A stretch of DNA of 64,000 nucleotides. It comes from Bacteroides sp. (GTDB lineage Bacteria; Bacteroidota; Bacteroidia; Bacteroidales; P3). The position numbers were made by a program, and so were the translations under genes. The DNA is taken from assembly GCA_023662825.1 (NCBI GenBank), contig JAMPIH010000006.1:62001-126000 (forward strand), given 5' to 3'. The notes under the pieces are model-generated. The model was not told the DNA's origin and did no database searches. It worked only from the letters and a program-made list of their open reading frames with translations. Below are positions 26,482 to 35,427 of the stretch, one piece after another; position 1 is the stretch's first letter, and every line of letters begins with the position of its first letter.

Positions 26482-28797
26482 ATGGAAATCAAACAGGACT
26501 GGCCCCTACAGAAGTTCAATACGTTCGGAATAGACATAGACTGCGCCTACTACGCCGAAGTTTCCCAGAAAGACGAACTGCAGCAGTTGCTGGCCGACCC
26601 TACTTTTTCCGGCCTGCCGGCCTTTTGGCTGGGCGGCGGCAGCAACACCTTGTTCCTGGGCAATTTTCAAGGACTGGTGGTGCGCTTGGCCAACAAGGGC
26701 GTGGAACTGGTGCGCGAAGACACCATCTCGGTGGTGCTACGCGTGGGCGCGGGCGAGGTGTGGCGCGACCTGGTGCGCAAGACCGTGCAGCAGGGCTGGT
26801 GGGGACTGGAGAACCTTACCGACATTCCCGGCAGCGTGGGCGGCGCGGTGGTGCAGAACATAGGCGCCTACGGGGCGGAGATAGCCGACACGGTGGAGAG
26901 CGTGGAAGTGTTCGACACCGAGACCCGGCAGTTCTACGAAATTCCGAAAGAAGAATGCCGCTACGCCTACCGGAGCAGCCGTTTCAAGCACCAGAACCGG
27001 CTTATCGTATGGTCGGTGGCCCTGCGTCTGGGCAAACTGGCCAATCCGCATGTGGAGTACGACGGCATTTCACAGCTGCTGCCCGAGGGCAGGGAACACG
27101 ACATTGCCGCCATCTCGCAGGCGGTGGCCACGCTGCGCCGGCAGAAACTGCCCGACCTCAAGCAACTGGGCAGCGTGGGCAGTTTCTTCACCAACCCCGT
27201 GGTTAGCGAAAAGCGTATGGAGGAACTCCGCATTTCCTACCCGAAGATTCCCGCCCACCGGACGGGCGACGGCTACAAGCTCTCGGCGGCCTGGCTCATC
27301 GACCAATGCGGCTGGAAAGGCTACCGCGAGGGCGATGCGGGGGTATATGAGAAACAGGCGCTGGTGCTGGTGAACCACGGGAACGCCACCGGCGACGAGA
27401 TATGGGATCTGGCCATGCGCATCAAGGCCAATGTATGGCAGAAGTTTCAGGTGGAGATAAACCCGGAGGTGTGCGTGGTGAACGGACGCGCGCAGGAAGA
27501 AGACCGGCGCTACCGGGAGGTTCTCGACATCATGTACCACAGCCTGCCCATGTTCCAGCGCATCGGGGCGGCGGCCTACAAGCCCAACCTCAAGAACACC
27601 GAGCAGATGATGGAGGCACTGAACCATCCCTACCGCCGCTTCAAGACCCTGCACGTGGCCGGCACGAACGGCAAGGGTTCCTGCTCCCACCTGCTGGCCT
27701 CGGTATTCCAGGCCGCCGGCTACAAGACGGGGCTTTACACCTCGCCCCACCTGCGCGATTTCCGCGAGCGCATACGCGTCAACGGCCGGATGATTTCCAA
27801 GAACGCCGTGGTGGATTTCTACGAACGGAACAAGGAGATGTTCGCCAAGGTAAAGGCGTCGTTCTTCGAGATGACGGTGGCCATGGCCTTCGACCATTTC
27901 GCCCAGGAGCAGGTGGACATCGCCGTAATCGAGGTGGGTATGGGCGGACGGCTCGACTCCACCAACGTGATCACGCCCCAGCTGAGCCTCATCACCAACA
28001 TAAGCCTCGACCACATGCAGTTTCTGGGCGACACCCTGCCCAAGATCGCCGCCGAGAAAGCGGGCATCATCAAGGAGGGCGTGCCGGTGGTCGTCAGCGA
28101 GAGCCAGCTGGCGGTCCATCCCGTGTTCAGCCGTTTCGCCAAAGAAAAGAACGCGCCCATTCTGTTCGCCGACACCGTGTTCTCGCTGCAGAACGTGCGC
28201 AACGAAGGACTGTCGTTCTCGTTCGACGTGCTCAAATACGGCCAGCCCTACCTGAGCGGGCTTTCGTGCGACCTGGCGGGCGACCGCTACGAAACCAAGA
28301 ACCTGATCGGCGTGTTCGCGGCCCTCGATATCCTCAAGCAGGAATTCGACCTGCCGGAGAGTGCCATCGCACACGGCATCGCCCATGCCGCCCAAGACAC
28401 CGGGCTGATGGGCCGCTGGCAGTGCCTGGGCAGGAACCCGCTGGTTTTCTGCGACACGGGACATAACGAGGCCGGCATACGGCTCGTCTTGCAGCAGATT
28501 TCAAAGATCGACTACAAACGCCTGCATATCGTGTGGGGCATGGTAAAAGACAAAGACATAAGCACCATACTGGGACTGCTGCCGGTATCGGCCGCCTATT
28601 ATTTCTGTCAGGCGCCTCAGGAACGCGCCCTGCCGGTAAAGGAACTGCAGGAAGCCGCCGAGAAACACGGCCTGCACGGCAAGGGCTACGATTCGGTGCC
28701 GCTCGCCTTGGAAGCCGCCAGGAAACAGGCCGGCAAGGACGATTTGATTTATGTGGGCGGCAGCACGTTCGTGGTCGCCGAAATCTGCGAGGCATGA
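26482..28797 (+). CDS. MurB-FolC fusion: UDP-N-acetylenolpyruvoylglucosamine reductase plus folylpolyglutamate/dihydrofolate synthase
   Basis: One uninterrupted 771-aa frame contains two complete enzymes. Residues 1-~335 are MurB (peptidoglycan precursor reduction): FAD-site GGGSN (51-55), PGSVGGAVVQNIGAYG (116-131), catalytic Ser234 in GSVGSFF, and Glu325 in VEINPE. Residues ~345-771 are FolC: the N-terminal LPMFQRIG, P-loop GTNGKGS (394-400), TSPHLRDFRERIRVNG and the C-terminal glutamate-ligase domain. The junction near residues 335-345 (NGRAQEEDRRYRE) has no stop or frameshift. The two enzymes are normally separate and act in unrelated pathways. The gene starts 1 nt after uvrA, and its TGA overlaps the YfcC start. 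Confidence 0.92.
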   Translation: MEIKQDWPLQKFNTFGIDIDCAYYAEVSQKDELQQLLADPTFSGLPAFWLGGGSNTLFLGNFQGLVVRLANKGVELVREDTISVVLRVGAGEVWRDLVRKTVQQGWWGLENLTDIPGSVGGAVVQNIGAYGAEIADTVESVEVFDTETRQFYEIPKEECRYAYRSSRFKHQNRLIVWSVALRLGKLANPHVEYDGISQLLPEGREHDIAAISQAVATLRRQKLPDLKQLGSVGSFFTNPVVSEKRMEELRISYPKIPAHRTGDGYKLSAAWLIDQCGWKGYREGDAGVYEKQALVLVNHGNATGDEIWDLAMRIKANVWQKFQVEINPEVCVVNGRAQEEDRRYREVLDIMYHSLPMFQRIGAAAYKPNLKNTEQMMEALNHPYRRFKTLHVAGTNGKGSCSHLLASVFQAAGYKTGLYTSPHLRDFRERIRVNGRMISKNAVVDFYERNKEMFAKVKASFFEMTVAMAFDHFAQEQVDIAVIEVGMGGRLDSTNVITPQLSLITNISLDHMQFLGDTLPKIAAEKAGIIKEGVPVVVSESQLAVHPVFSRFAKEKNAPILFADTVFSLQNVRNEGLSFSFDVLKYGQPYLSGLSCDLAGDRYETKNLIGVFAALDILKQEFDLPESAIAHGIAHAAQDTGLMGRWQCLGRNPLVFCDTGHNEAGIRLVLQQISKIDYKRLHIVWGMVKDKDISTILGLLPVSAAYYFCQAPQERALPVKELQEAAEKHGLHGKGYDSVPLALEAARKQAGKDDLIYVGGSTFVVAEICEA

Positions 28798-30392
28798 AAA
28801 AGATTCCGGGAACATTCACGATTGTCTGCTACATCATTCTCGTGGCCGCCGTACTCACCTGGTTCATTCCCGGCGGGGAGTACCTGCGCGAGAGCCAGAC
28901 GGTAAACGGCGTAACGCGCAGCGTGGTGGTCGACAACTCGTTCCATTACGTGGAGCCCGCCCCGCAAACCTATTCGGTGTTGTTCGCCCTGTTCAAGGGA
29001 TTCGTGGACAAGGCCGACATCATCGTGTTCGTGCTTATGGTGGGCGGCGCGTTCTGGATCCTGAACAGCACCAAGGCCATCGACAAAGGCGTACAGTCGT
29101 TCGTGCGCTTTACCCAGGCCTGCCGACAGAAGAAATGGCTGCGCAAGATCGACATCGACCTGGTGGTGCTGGCCTTTATCTCGGTCATGTTCAGCCTTTT
29201 CGGAGCGGTGTTCGGCATGAGCGAGGAAACCATCGCCTTCATCATCGTGTTCGTGCCCATGGCCATCTCGATGGGCTACGACTCACTTACGGGTGTGTGC
29301 ATCTCATATCTGGCCGCGCACGTGGGCTTCGCCGGCGCCATGCTCAATCCCTTCACCATCGGCATCGCCCAGGGCATCGCGGGCATTCCGCTCTTTTCGG
29401 GCCTGGGTTACCGGGTGTTCTGCTGGGCGGTGCTCACGGCCATCGCGCTCGTGTTCATACTCTGGTACGCCCGGCGCGTGAAGCGCGACCCGCAGAAATC
29501 GCCCGTCCACAAGATAGACGAGTACTGGCGCAGGCGGGCGCACGAAGAAAAGGAACAAGAGGCCGAAAAGACGTCCGTGCCGCGCACGCTCTACGCGGTG
29601 TTCGTGTTCCTGAGCGCCGTGCAGGTGTATTTCGCGTGCCGGTTTCCGTTTACGCAAATCGAGATCGGCACGCAGGCGGTGCGCCTCTGCCTGCTGCCGG
29701 TGCTCGCGGGGCTTTTCCTGCTGTGGGGCGCGTTCTCCTGCCGTAAATCGGTGGCGGCCTTCAACCTGCAGCTGCTGTTCTTTACCGTATTTTACCTGGT
29801 GATCGGGGTGCTGGGCTACCGATGGTACATCATGGAGATTTCGGCGCTGTTCCTGGCCATGGGCCTCTGCGCGGGACTTGCCGCCGGCAAGGGGCTCGAC
29901 AAGGTGATGGGACTGTTCCTCGAAGGCGTGAAAGACATTCTCGTGCCGGCCATGGTGATCGGACTGGCCAGCGGCATCATTTTCGTGCTGCAAGAAGGCA
30001 AGGTCATCGACACGATGCTGCACGGGGTGGCCTCGGCCATGTCGAGGATGGGCGAAACGGCCTCTGTGGGCGTGATGTACGCGTTCCAGACCCTGCTCAA
30101 CGTGGTGATGCCCTCCGGCAGCGCCAAGGCCGCCCTCACGATGCCCATCATGAGCCAGTTCGCCGACCTGATCCATATCTCGCGACAGACCACGGTGCTG
30201 GCCTTCCAGTTCGGCGACGGTTTCACCAATATGCTCACCCCCACCTCGGGCATCCTCCTGGGCGTGTTGGGCGTGGCCAGGATTCCGTACGCGCTGTGGT
30301 TCCGCTGGGCATGGAAGTTTATCCTCTTTCTGATCTGCGTGGGCTTCCTGCTGATCATCCCCACCCTCTTCTTCGATTTCGCGGGCTTTTAG
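28794..30392 (+). CDS. YfcC-family inner-membrane transporter (DcuC/arginine-ornithine-antiporter-like)
   Basis: The 532-aa protein has about 12 membrane helices, starting with TFTIVCYIILVAAVLTWFIPGGEY, a motif shared by the YfcC/C4-dicarboxylate anaerobic carrier family. Other landmarks are MVGGAFWILNSTKAID, GMSEETIAFI, GFAGAMLNPFTIGIAQ and the late MPSGSAKAALTMPIM. Substrates in the family are amino acids or dicarboxylates; none can be chosen here. The ATG at 28794 overlaps the MurB-FolC stop (ATGA), suggesting translational coupling. Confidence 0.85.
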   Translation: MKKIPGTFTIVCYIILVAAVLTWFIPGGEYLRESQTVNGVTRSVVVDNSFHYVEPAPQTYSVLFALFKGFVDKADIIVFVLMVGGAFWILNSTKAIDKGVQSFVRFTQACRQKKWLRKIDIDLVVLAFISVMFSLFGAVFGMSEETIAFIIVFVPMAISMGYDSLTGVCISYLAAHVGFAGAMLNPFTIGIAQGIAGIPLFSGLGYRVFCWAVLTAIALVFILWYARRVKRDPQKSPVHKIDEYWRRRAHEEKEQEAEKTSVPRTLYAVFVFLSAVQVYFACRFPFTQIEIGTQAVRLCLLPVLAGLFLLWGAFSCRKSVAAFNLQLLFFTVFYLVIGVLGYRWYIMEISALFLAMGLCAGLAAGKGLDKVMGLFLEGVKDILVPAMVIGLASGIIFVLQEGKVIDTMLHGVASAMSRMGETASVGVMYAFQTLLNVVMPSGSAKAALTMPIMSQFADLIHISRQTTVLAFQFGDGFTNMLTPTSGILLGVLGVARIPYALWFRWAWKFILFLICVGFLLIIPTLFFDFAGF

Positions 30393-30588
30393 CGGCATTA
30401 CGCCTCATTTGTTGATAACTTCCCTCCGCCTTGTGTAAAAGCGGAGGGGAAATGCCCTATTTTTGCATTCCGATATGGCATGGAAAACGAACGTCAGGAG
30501 AGCGATGAATCCCGTATCGGCATCGACCGGGGCTCCCGCAATCGTTTTTCCTTTGCAAGAAGCCATTGTTTCCGAGCGGCATCCGTTA

Positions 30589-30619
30589 AGCGACCTTTTC
30601 AAAGGCCGCTTTTTTTTTT
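30589..30619 (+). terminator. Strong Rho-independent terminator ~60 bp upstream of pyrB (possible attenuator)
   Basis: AGCG-CCTTT pairs with AAAGG-CGCT (one A/C mismatch, 2-nt loop) and is followed by nine T residues. The 3' arm GCCGCT (30605-30610) is also perfectly complementary to AGCGGC at 30575-30580, giving an alternative fold. It could end the uvrA-yfcC transcript, a short RNA, or an attenuated pyrB leader. Confidence 0.8.
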
Positions 30620-30647
30620 GCCGGATTTTCGCCCCTGACCGCTTCCG

Positions 30648-30655
30648 CACCTTTG
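30648..30655 (+). promoter_or_regulatory. Possible -7 box of pyrB
   Basis: CACCTTTG differs from TAnnTTTG in one base and lies 22 nt before the pyrB ATG. No good -33 box was found at the right spacing. Confidence 0.35.
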
Positions 30656-30677
30656 TATAACAGCTAACAACATACTC

Positions 30678-31589
30678 ATGAAAAACAAAAACCTCATCTC
30701 CATTACCGACTTCAGCAAAGAAGAGCAACTGCACGTATTGGACGTGGCGGAAGACTTCGAAAAGAATCCCCACCAGCGCATCCTTGCCGACAAGGTGGTG
30801 GCCACGCTCTTTTTCGAGCCCTCCACCCGCACCCGACTCAGCTTCGAGAGCGCGGCCAACCAATTGGGCGCCCGCATCATCGGTTTCTCCGACGCTTCTT
30901 CCAGCAGCACCACCAAGGGCGAGTCGCTCAAAGACACCATCACGATGGTAAGCAACTACGCCGACCTTATCGTGATGCGCCACCCCAAGGAAGGCAGCTC
31001 CCGCTATGCTTCCGAAGTGGCCGGCGTGCCGGTGATCAACGCGGGCGACGGAGCCAACCAGCACCCCACCCAATGTCTGCTCGACCTCTATTCGATCCGC
31101 AAGACCCAGGGCCGTCTCGACAAGCTCAACATCGCGTTCGTGGGCGACCTCAAATACGGCCGCACCGTGCACTCGCTGACCCAGGCGCTCTGCAACTTCG
31201 ACTGCACCTTCCACCTGGTTTCACCCGTGGAACTGAAACTTCCCAGCTACGTCAAGCAGACCATCAAGGACCGCAACCTCGAGTATCACCAATACACCGA
31301 ACTCTCCGACGTGATTCCCTTCGCCGACATCATCTACATGACCCGCGTGCAGCGCGAACGCTTCGCCGACCTCATGGAATACGAAAAGGTCAAGAACGCC
31401 TATATCCTGAACAAGGCCATGCTGCAAGGCTGCAAGGAAACGATGAAGATCCTGCACCCCCTGCCCCGCGTCAACGAAATCGCCACCGATGTGGACGATA
31501 CGCTCTACGCCTACTACTTCCAGCAGGCCAAGAACGGCGTGTTCGTGCGTCAGGCGCTGATGGCGCTCATTCTGGGTGCCAAACAATAA
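30678..31589 (+). CDS. pyrB: Aspartate carbamoyltransferase, catalytic subunit
   Basis: PyrB makes carbamoyl-aspartate in de novo pyrimidine synthesis. The 303-aa protein contains the carbamoyl-phosphate motif [14 protein letters not shown] near residue 50, [12 protein letters not shown] near 133, and MTRVQRERF near 220, with normal length. The regulatory subunit gene pyrI follows after 35 nt, as in the E. coli-like dodecameric enzyme. The upstream terminator may contribute to regulation. Confidence 0.97.
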   Translation: MKNKNLISITDFSKEEQLHVLDVAEDFEKNPHQRILADKVVATLFFEPSTRTRLSFESAANQLGARIIGFSDASSSSTTKGESLKDTITMVSNYADLIVMRHPKEGSSRYASEVAGVPVINAGDGANQHPTQCLLDLYSIRKTQGRLDKLNIAFVGDLKYGRTVHSLTQALCNFDCTFHLVSPVELKLPSYVKQTIKDRNLEYHQYTELSDVIPFADIIYMTRVQRERFADLMEYEKVKNAYILNKAMLQGCKETMKILHPLPRVNEIATDVDDTLYAYYFQQAKNGVFVRQALMALILGAKQ

Positions 31590-31624
31590 TCCACACAATA
31601 TTCACTTAAACATTCCATACAGTC

Positions 31625-32083
31625 ATGGCTAAAAAAGAATTAATCGTTTCCGCGCTCGAAAACGGAACCGTTATCGACCATATCGACGCCGCCCAGGTGT
31701 TCCGGGTATTGCAATTGCTCGAACTCGGCCAAAGCAGCGAGACCGTGTATCTGGGTTCGAACCTCGAAAGCAAGAAACTGGGCAAGAAAGGCATCATCAA
31801 GGTGGCCAACCGTTTCTTCGCGCCCGAAGAGGTGAACAAGGTGGCGCTCGTAAGCCCCAACGCCACGATTATCGAGATCAAGAATTTCGAAGTGGTGAAC
31901 AAGGCCAAGGTAAGCCTGCCCGACAAGGTGAAAGGTATCGTAAAGTGCATGAACCCCAACTGCATCACCAACCACGAGGTGATCGAAACCGACTTTACGG
32001 TAATGCAGGGCGAAGGCAGCACCAAGCTGAAATGCCGCTACTGCGAGAAATTCACGACGGGCGAGAATATCGCCTTTAAATAG
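31625..32083 (+). CDS. pyrI: Aspartate carbamoyltransferase, regulatory subunit
   Basis: PyrI binds CTP/ATP and gives allosteric control of PyrB. The 152-aa protein has an N-terminal nucleotide-binding domain (LIVSALENGTVIDHI) and the C-terminal zinc domain with Cys in CMNPNC and CRYC. The stop overlaps the 3' end of the convergent rnc gene by 8 bp. Confidence 0.96.
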   Translation: MAKKELIVSALENGTVIDHIDAAQVFRVLQLLELGQSSETVYLGSNLESKKLGKKGIIKVANRFFAPEEVNKVALVSPNATIIEIKNFEVVNKAKVSLPDKVKGIVKCMNPNCITNHEVIETDFTVMQGEGSTKLKCRYCEKFTTGENIAFK

Positions 32084-33065
32084 ATTCCGGCTTAGACGCT
32101 TCCTCTTGCCGCGGCGTGTCCGTGGCAAAGAGGCTGGCGCTGATGGTGGCTTCGACAGAAACCCCATAGACAGGCGCGGATTCCGCCACCACGGGAACAC
32201 AGGCGGGATTCTGCGCCTGTTCTTCGTTTTGCACGGCTTGTTCCGCAGGCATGGCCGGTTTTTCCTCTACCGGATTAGGTCTCGGAGCCGGCTTGGGAAC
32301 CTGCACCGCATCGGGCAAGGGATTGCGGTAGCCTTTCTTGGATTGTTTCTCGATGTACGGAAGCACCCGGTTCTTGTAGGCGTTTTCGGAAGCGATCTGT
32401 TCGGCGGCCTTGATGGACTGGTCCATACCCTCGCCCCAAACCTCTTCGTTCACCATGGCACCTACCTTATAGAGTTTCTTGCCTTTCTGGTGCAGGGCGC
32501 CCATCACCTGGAAATGTATCTTGAAACGCTCTTTCTGCCCCCAGTCTATGAGTTTGCTCTTGTAGTTCCAGTCGCGGCTCTCGATCTCGTCCATATCGAT
32601 ATGGATGGCAATGACCCGGCGCAACAGCACCCTTTCGGTAAAACGGTAGCCTTTATCGAGAAAGACGGCGCCGATAAGGGCCTCGAGGGCGTTTCCGTCC
32701 ACCGACTTATAGCCGCCCGACTTGGTGTCGATGTTGAGCAGTTCGTGCAGCCCCATCTTGAGCGCCACTTTGTTCAAGGTGGCGCGGCTCACCATTTTCG
32801 AACGCATCTCGGTAAGGAAACCCTCGTCTTTATTGGGGTAACGCTTAAACAGATAATGCGCCACGGCGGTGCTGATCACCGAATCGCCCAGATATTCCAG
32901 ACGTTCGTTATTGCTTTTTAACGAACCCGAAACACGGGAAACCGAACGGTGCATGAAAGCCAGCCTGTACAAAAAAATATTCTTGGGATAGAACCCAAGA
33001 ATATTTTTCATGGCCTTGTACAGCTTCTTGTCTTTCGAAAAGCAGAAAGCTACAAATCCAAACAT
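32076..33065 (-). CDS. rnc: Ribonuclease III with a long C-terminal extension
   Basis: It cleaves double-stranded RNA in rRNA and mRNA processing. The 329-aa protein has the endonuclease signature NERLEYLGDS (Glu57, Asp61) and GNALEALIGAVFLD (Glu128), then a dsRNA-binding domain to ~residue 248. At the position of the usual catalytic Asp114 (E. coli numbering) there is Asn125, which I recall as common in this phylum. The final ~80 residues are a Pro/Glu/Ala-rich tail without a recognised domain. The gene starts 14 nt after fabF in an acpP-fabF-rnc operon. Confidence 0.93.
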   Translation of the reverse strand: MFGFVAFCFSKDKKLYKAMKNILGFYPKNIFLYRLAFMHRSVSRVSGSLKSNNERLEYLGDSVISTAVAHYLFKRYPNKDEGFLTEMRSKMVSRATLNKVALKMGLHELLNIDTKSGGYKSVDGNALEALIGAVFLDKGYRFTERVLLRRVIAIHIDMDEIESRDWNYKSKLIDWGQKERFKIHFQVMGALHQKGKKLYKVGAMVNEEVWGEGMDQSIKAAEQIASENAYKNRVLPYIEKQSKKGYRNPLPDAVQVPKPAPRPNPVEEKPAMPAEQAVQNEEQAQNPACVPVVAESAPVYGVSVEATISASLFATDTPRQEEASKPESI

Positions 33066-33079
33066 AGAGAAAACGAATA

Positions 33080-34336
33080 CTATTCCACGTACTTACGGAA
33101 CGCCATCGAGACATTGTGTCCGCCGAAACCGAACGTATTGCTCAAGGCAAAGTCCACGCGGCGTTTCTGAGGCTGTCCGAATGTGTAATTAATCTTGTTG
33201 TCCAGAGCGGGGTCGTCGGTAAAGTGGTTGATGGTGGGCGGAACGATGTCGTTCTTTACCGCCATGGCCGTGGCGATGGCCTCGATGGCACCGGCGGCTC
33301 CCAACAGGTGACCCGTGCAGGACTTGGTGGAAGTGATGTTGATCTTATAGGTATGCTCGCCGAAAGCCTTCAGGATGCCTGTCATTTCGGCCACATCGCC
33401 TACGGGCGTGGAAGTGCCGTGCGTGTTGATATGGTCCACGTCTTCCATCCTGCAACCGCTTTCCTCCACGGCAAGCCGCATGGCGCGCGCCACACTGGAA
33501 CCCTCGGGGTCGGGGGCGGTCATATGGTAGGCGTCGGCGGTAAGTCCGGCCCCCACAATCTCGGCGTAAATCTTGGCGCCGCGGGCTTTGGCGTGCTCCA
33601 GTTCTTCGAGCACCAAGCCACCCGCACCTTCGCCCAATACGAAGCCGTCGCGGTCTTTGTCGAAAGGACGCGAAGCCGTTGCGGGATCATCGTTGCGCGT
33701 GGAAAGGGCGTGCATGGAGTTGAAACCACCGATGCCGGCGGGGGTTACGGCCGCTTCCGAACCGCCGCAGACAAAGGCGTCGGCCTTGCCCATGCGGATG
33801 TACATATATGCTTCCGCCAGGGCGTTGGCCGAAGATGCGCAGGCCGAAACGGTGGCGAAGTTAGGTCCCTTGAATCCGTTTTTGATACTGATGTGGCCGG
33901 CAGCGATGTCGGCGATCATCTTGGGAATAAAGAAAGGATTGAAACGGGGCGTTCCGTCGCCTTTGGCGAAGTCGGAAACTTCGTGGTAAAGGCTAATCAA
34001 ACCGCCGATACCCGACGCCCAGATAACGCCTACCCTGTCTTTATCCAACTTCGGGTCGTTCAAGATACCCGAATCGGCCACGGCTTCATCGGAAGCCACA
34101 ATGCCGTATTGTGAAAAGAAGTCGTGCTTACGCGCTTCCTTGCGGTCCATGAATTGATTGATGTCGAACCCCTTCAATTCGCAGGCGAACTGCGTCTTGA
34201 AAAGGCTTGCATCGAAACGGGTGATGGGCGCCGCACCGCTGGTGCCGGCCAAAAGCGCATTCCAATAGTCGTTCAGATTGTTGCCTATCGGGGTCAGCGC
34301 CCCCATCCCGGTAATAACCACTCTCTTTAATTCCAT
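33080..34336 (-). CDS. fabF: 3-oxoacyl-[acyl-carrier-protein] synthase II
   Basis: FabF elongates fatty acids by condensing acyl groups with malonyl-ACP. The 418-aa protein has the nucleophile Cys in VSACASSANALAEA, the histidines in NTHGTSTPVGD and CTGHLLGAAGAIE, and the thiolase-like N-terminus (VVITGMGALTPIG). It follows acpP and precedes rnc on the minus strand, a conserved Bacteroidetes order. Confidence 0.97.
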   Translation of the reverse strand: MELKRVVITGMGALTPIGNNLNDYWNALLAGTSGAAPITRFDASLFKTQFACELKGFDINQFMDRKEARKHDFFSQYGIVASDEAVADSGILNDPKLDKDRVGVIWASGIGGLISLYHEVSDFAKGDGTPRFNPFFIPKMIADIAAGHISIKNGFKGPNFATVSACASSANALAEAYMYIRMGKADAFVCGGSEAAVTPAGIGGFNSMHALSTRNDDPATASRPFDKDRDGFVLGEGAGGLVLEELEHAKARGAKIYAEIVGAGLTADAYHMTAPDPEGSSVARAMRLAVEESGCRMEDVDHINTHGTSTPVGDVAEMTGILKAFGEHTYKINITSTKSCTGHLLGAAGAIEAIATAMAVKNDIVPPTINHFTDDPALDNKINYTFGQPQKRRVDFALSNTFGFGGHNVSMAFRKYVE

Positions 34337-34364
34337 ACAATTGAAAGATAAAAGGTGTTAATCG

Positions 34365-34380
34365 CGGCTCTTGCGAGCCG
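34365..34380. other. Intercistronic hairpin between acpP and fabF
   Basis: CGGCTC and GAGCCG form a perfect 6-bp stem around TTGC. It lies in the 121-bp gap between the acpP stop and the fabF start and may adjust the relative amounts of the two messages. Confidence 0.4.
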
Positions 34381-34457
34381 TTTCTTTTAAGCGTGAAAAG
34401 GCGGAAAACAATGGTCTTGCTTCCCGCCTCTCTTCTTTTCTATTGCAAGAACAAAAA

Positions 34458-34694
34458 TTACTTCTTGTTCTCTTCAATATATTTGATTGCATCACCTACG
34501 GTAGCAATCTTTTCGGCTTGGTCATCGGGAATGGAGATACCGAATTTCTTTTCGAATTCCATAATCAATTCTACCGTATCCAATGAATCAGCGCCCAAGT
34601 CGTTGGTAAAGTTTGCTTCGGGCGTAACTTCCTTTTCGTCTACACCAAGCTTGTCAACGATGATAGCTTTTACATCATTTGCAATTTCTGACAT
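34458..34694 (-). CDS. acpP: Acyl carrier protein
   Basis: The 78-aa acidic protein carries the phosphopantetheine attachment site GADSLDTVE (Ser near residue 38), which would be modified by a phosphopantetheinyl transferase such as the one at 13115-13720. It shuttles acyl chains to FabF and other synthases. A TTCCTTTG sequence ~45 nt upstream is a near-consensus -7 box for the acpP-fabF-rnc operon. Confidence 0.97.
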   Translation of the reverse strand: MSEIANDVKAIIVDKLGVDEKEVTPEANFTNDLGADSLDTVELIMEFEKKFGISIPDDQAEKIATVGDAIKYIEENKK

Positions 34695-34816
34695 GATCTT
34701 CTTAATTTTTGTTGGTTAAACTTGGTGCAAAGGAACGACTTTTTTTTGACTTTTACAAATTTTTCAAGTCCGTATTTTGCATTGATTACGCGCTGTAAAT
34801 CTACAATTTAAATACA

Positions 34817-34859
34817 CAAAAAACAAGAAAGGGGCATTCCGTGCGGAAAGCCCCTTTCT
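34817..34859 (-). terminator. Rho-independent terminator after rpsT
   Basis: A 10-bp perfect stem (arms 34826-34835 and 34850-34859) extended by a second TTCCG/CGGAA block, followed on the minus strand by a T-rich run (34817-34825). Confidence 0.85.
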
Positions 34860-34891
34860 CTTATTCCGGAAAAACCGGAGTCATTCTTCTA

Positions 34892-35146
34892 CTATTGCAA
34901 TTTGTTCACCTGCAACATCACTTCCGACTTGAGGTTGCCGGCCTTGTTCTTGTGGATGATGTTGTGTTTGGCCAAACGGTCAATCATCGACACCATCTTG
35001 CTCATCTTTTCAGCAGCTTCAGCCTTGTTGGTGATAGCACGGAATTCTTTCAAGGCATTACGCATGGTTTTTGCGTAGTAACGGTTGTGTTCGTATTTCG
35101 CGGCTGACGAACGGATACGTTTTGCAGCTGATTTGTGGTTTGCCAT
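34892..35146 (-). CDS. rpsT: 30S ribosomal protein S20
   Basis: The 84-aa basic protein has the S20 start MANHKSAAKRIRSS and the helical hairpin pattern (YYAKTMRNALKEFR, then DRLAKHNIIHKNKAG). It assembles early on 16S rRNA. It starts 19 nt after tRNA-Glu with no terminator between, so both probably come from one transcript. Confidence 0.96.
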   Translation of the reverse strand: MANHKSAAKRIRSSAAKYEHNRYYAKTMRNALKEFRAITNKAEAAEKMSKMVSMIDRLAKHNIIHKNKAGNLKSEVMLQVNKLQ

Positions 35147-35165
35147 TTCTACTCTAAATTTTTGG

Positions 35166-35240
35166 TAGCCCGTAGGGGATTCGAACCCCTGATTTCAAGG
35201 ATGAAAACCTTGCGTCCTAGGCCAACTAGACGAACGGGCC
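35166..35240 (-). tRNA. tRNA-Glu(TTC)
   Basis: On the minus strand the acceptor GGCCCGT pairs with ACGGGCT (terminal G-U), and the anticodon loop TTTTCAT holds anticodon TTC within CAAGG/CCTTG. The T-arm has GGTTCGAATCC. The genome sequence continues with CCA at 35165-35163. Confidence 0.95.
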
Positions 35241-35427
35241 GGCGATACATCTTTCTTCAACACTGCTGTCGGCGAAAGAGGGTGCAAAGATACATCTTTT
35301 TTGATTCCTGCAAAAATTTTTTCCGTTTTTTTTATCCACCAGAACCACCGAATATCAAAAACAACCTGATTTCCAGCCGAATCAACAAAAAAAATATTTC
35401 ACGCACCCTATTAGCCAAACAATGTAA
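35241..35427. other. Intergenic region upstream of tRNA-Glu
   Basis: Apart from the tRNA promoter at 35285-35292, this part of the 313-bp gap is AT-rich and shows no ORF or clear structure. The remaining part is the nested inverted repeat at 35428-35548. Confidence 0.6.
35285..35314 (-). promoter_or_regulatory. Promoter of tRNA-Glu-rpsT
   Basis: TATCTTTG on the minus strand (35285-35292) with a TTTTG sequence 18 bp further upstream. It lies ~45 nt before the tRNA 5' end. Confidence 0.7.

Larger units (their letters stand above)
30393..30677 (+). other. Intergenic region upstream of pyrB with two hairpins
   Basis: The 285-bp gap contains a GC-rich stem-loop at 30421-30449, a lone -7-like box TATTTTTG at 30458-30465 without a well-spaced -33, and the strong terminator at 30589-30619. 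No credible ORF was found: the short frames run straight through the terminator. Confidence 0.6.

Noticed and set aside
30463..30660. 65-codon frame upstream of pyrB
   Set aside because: It reads straight through a strong terminator hairpin and T-run (phenylalanine-rich end) and has no family resemblance.
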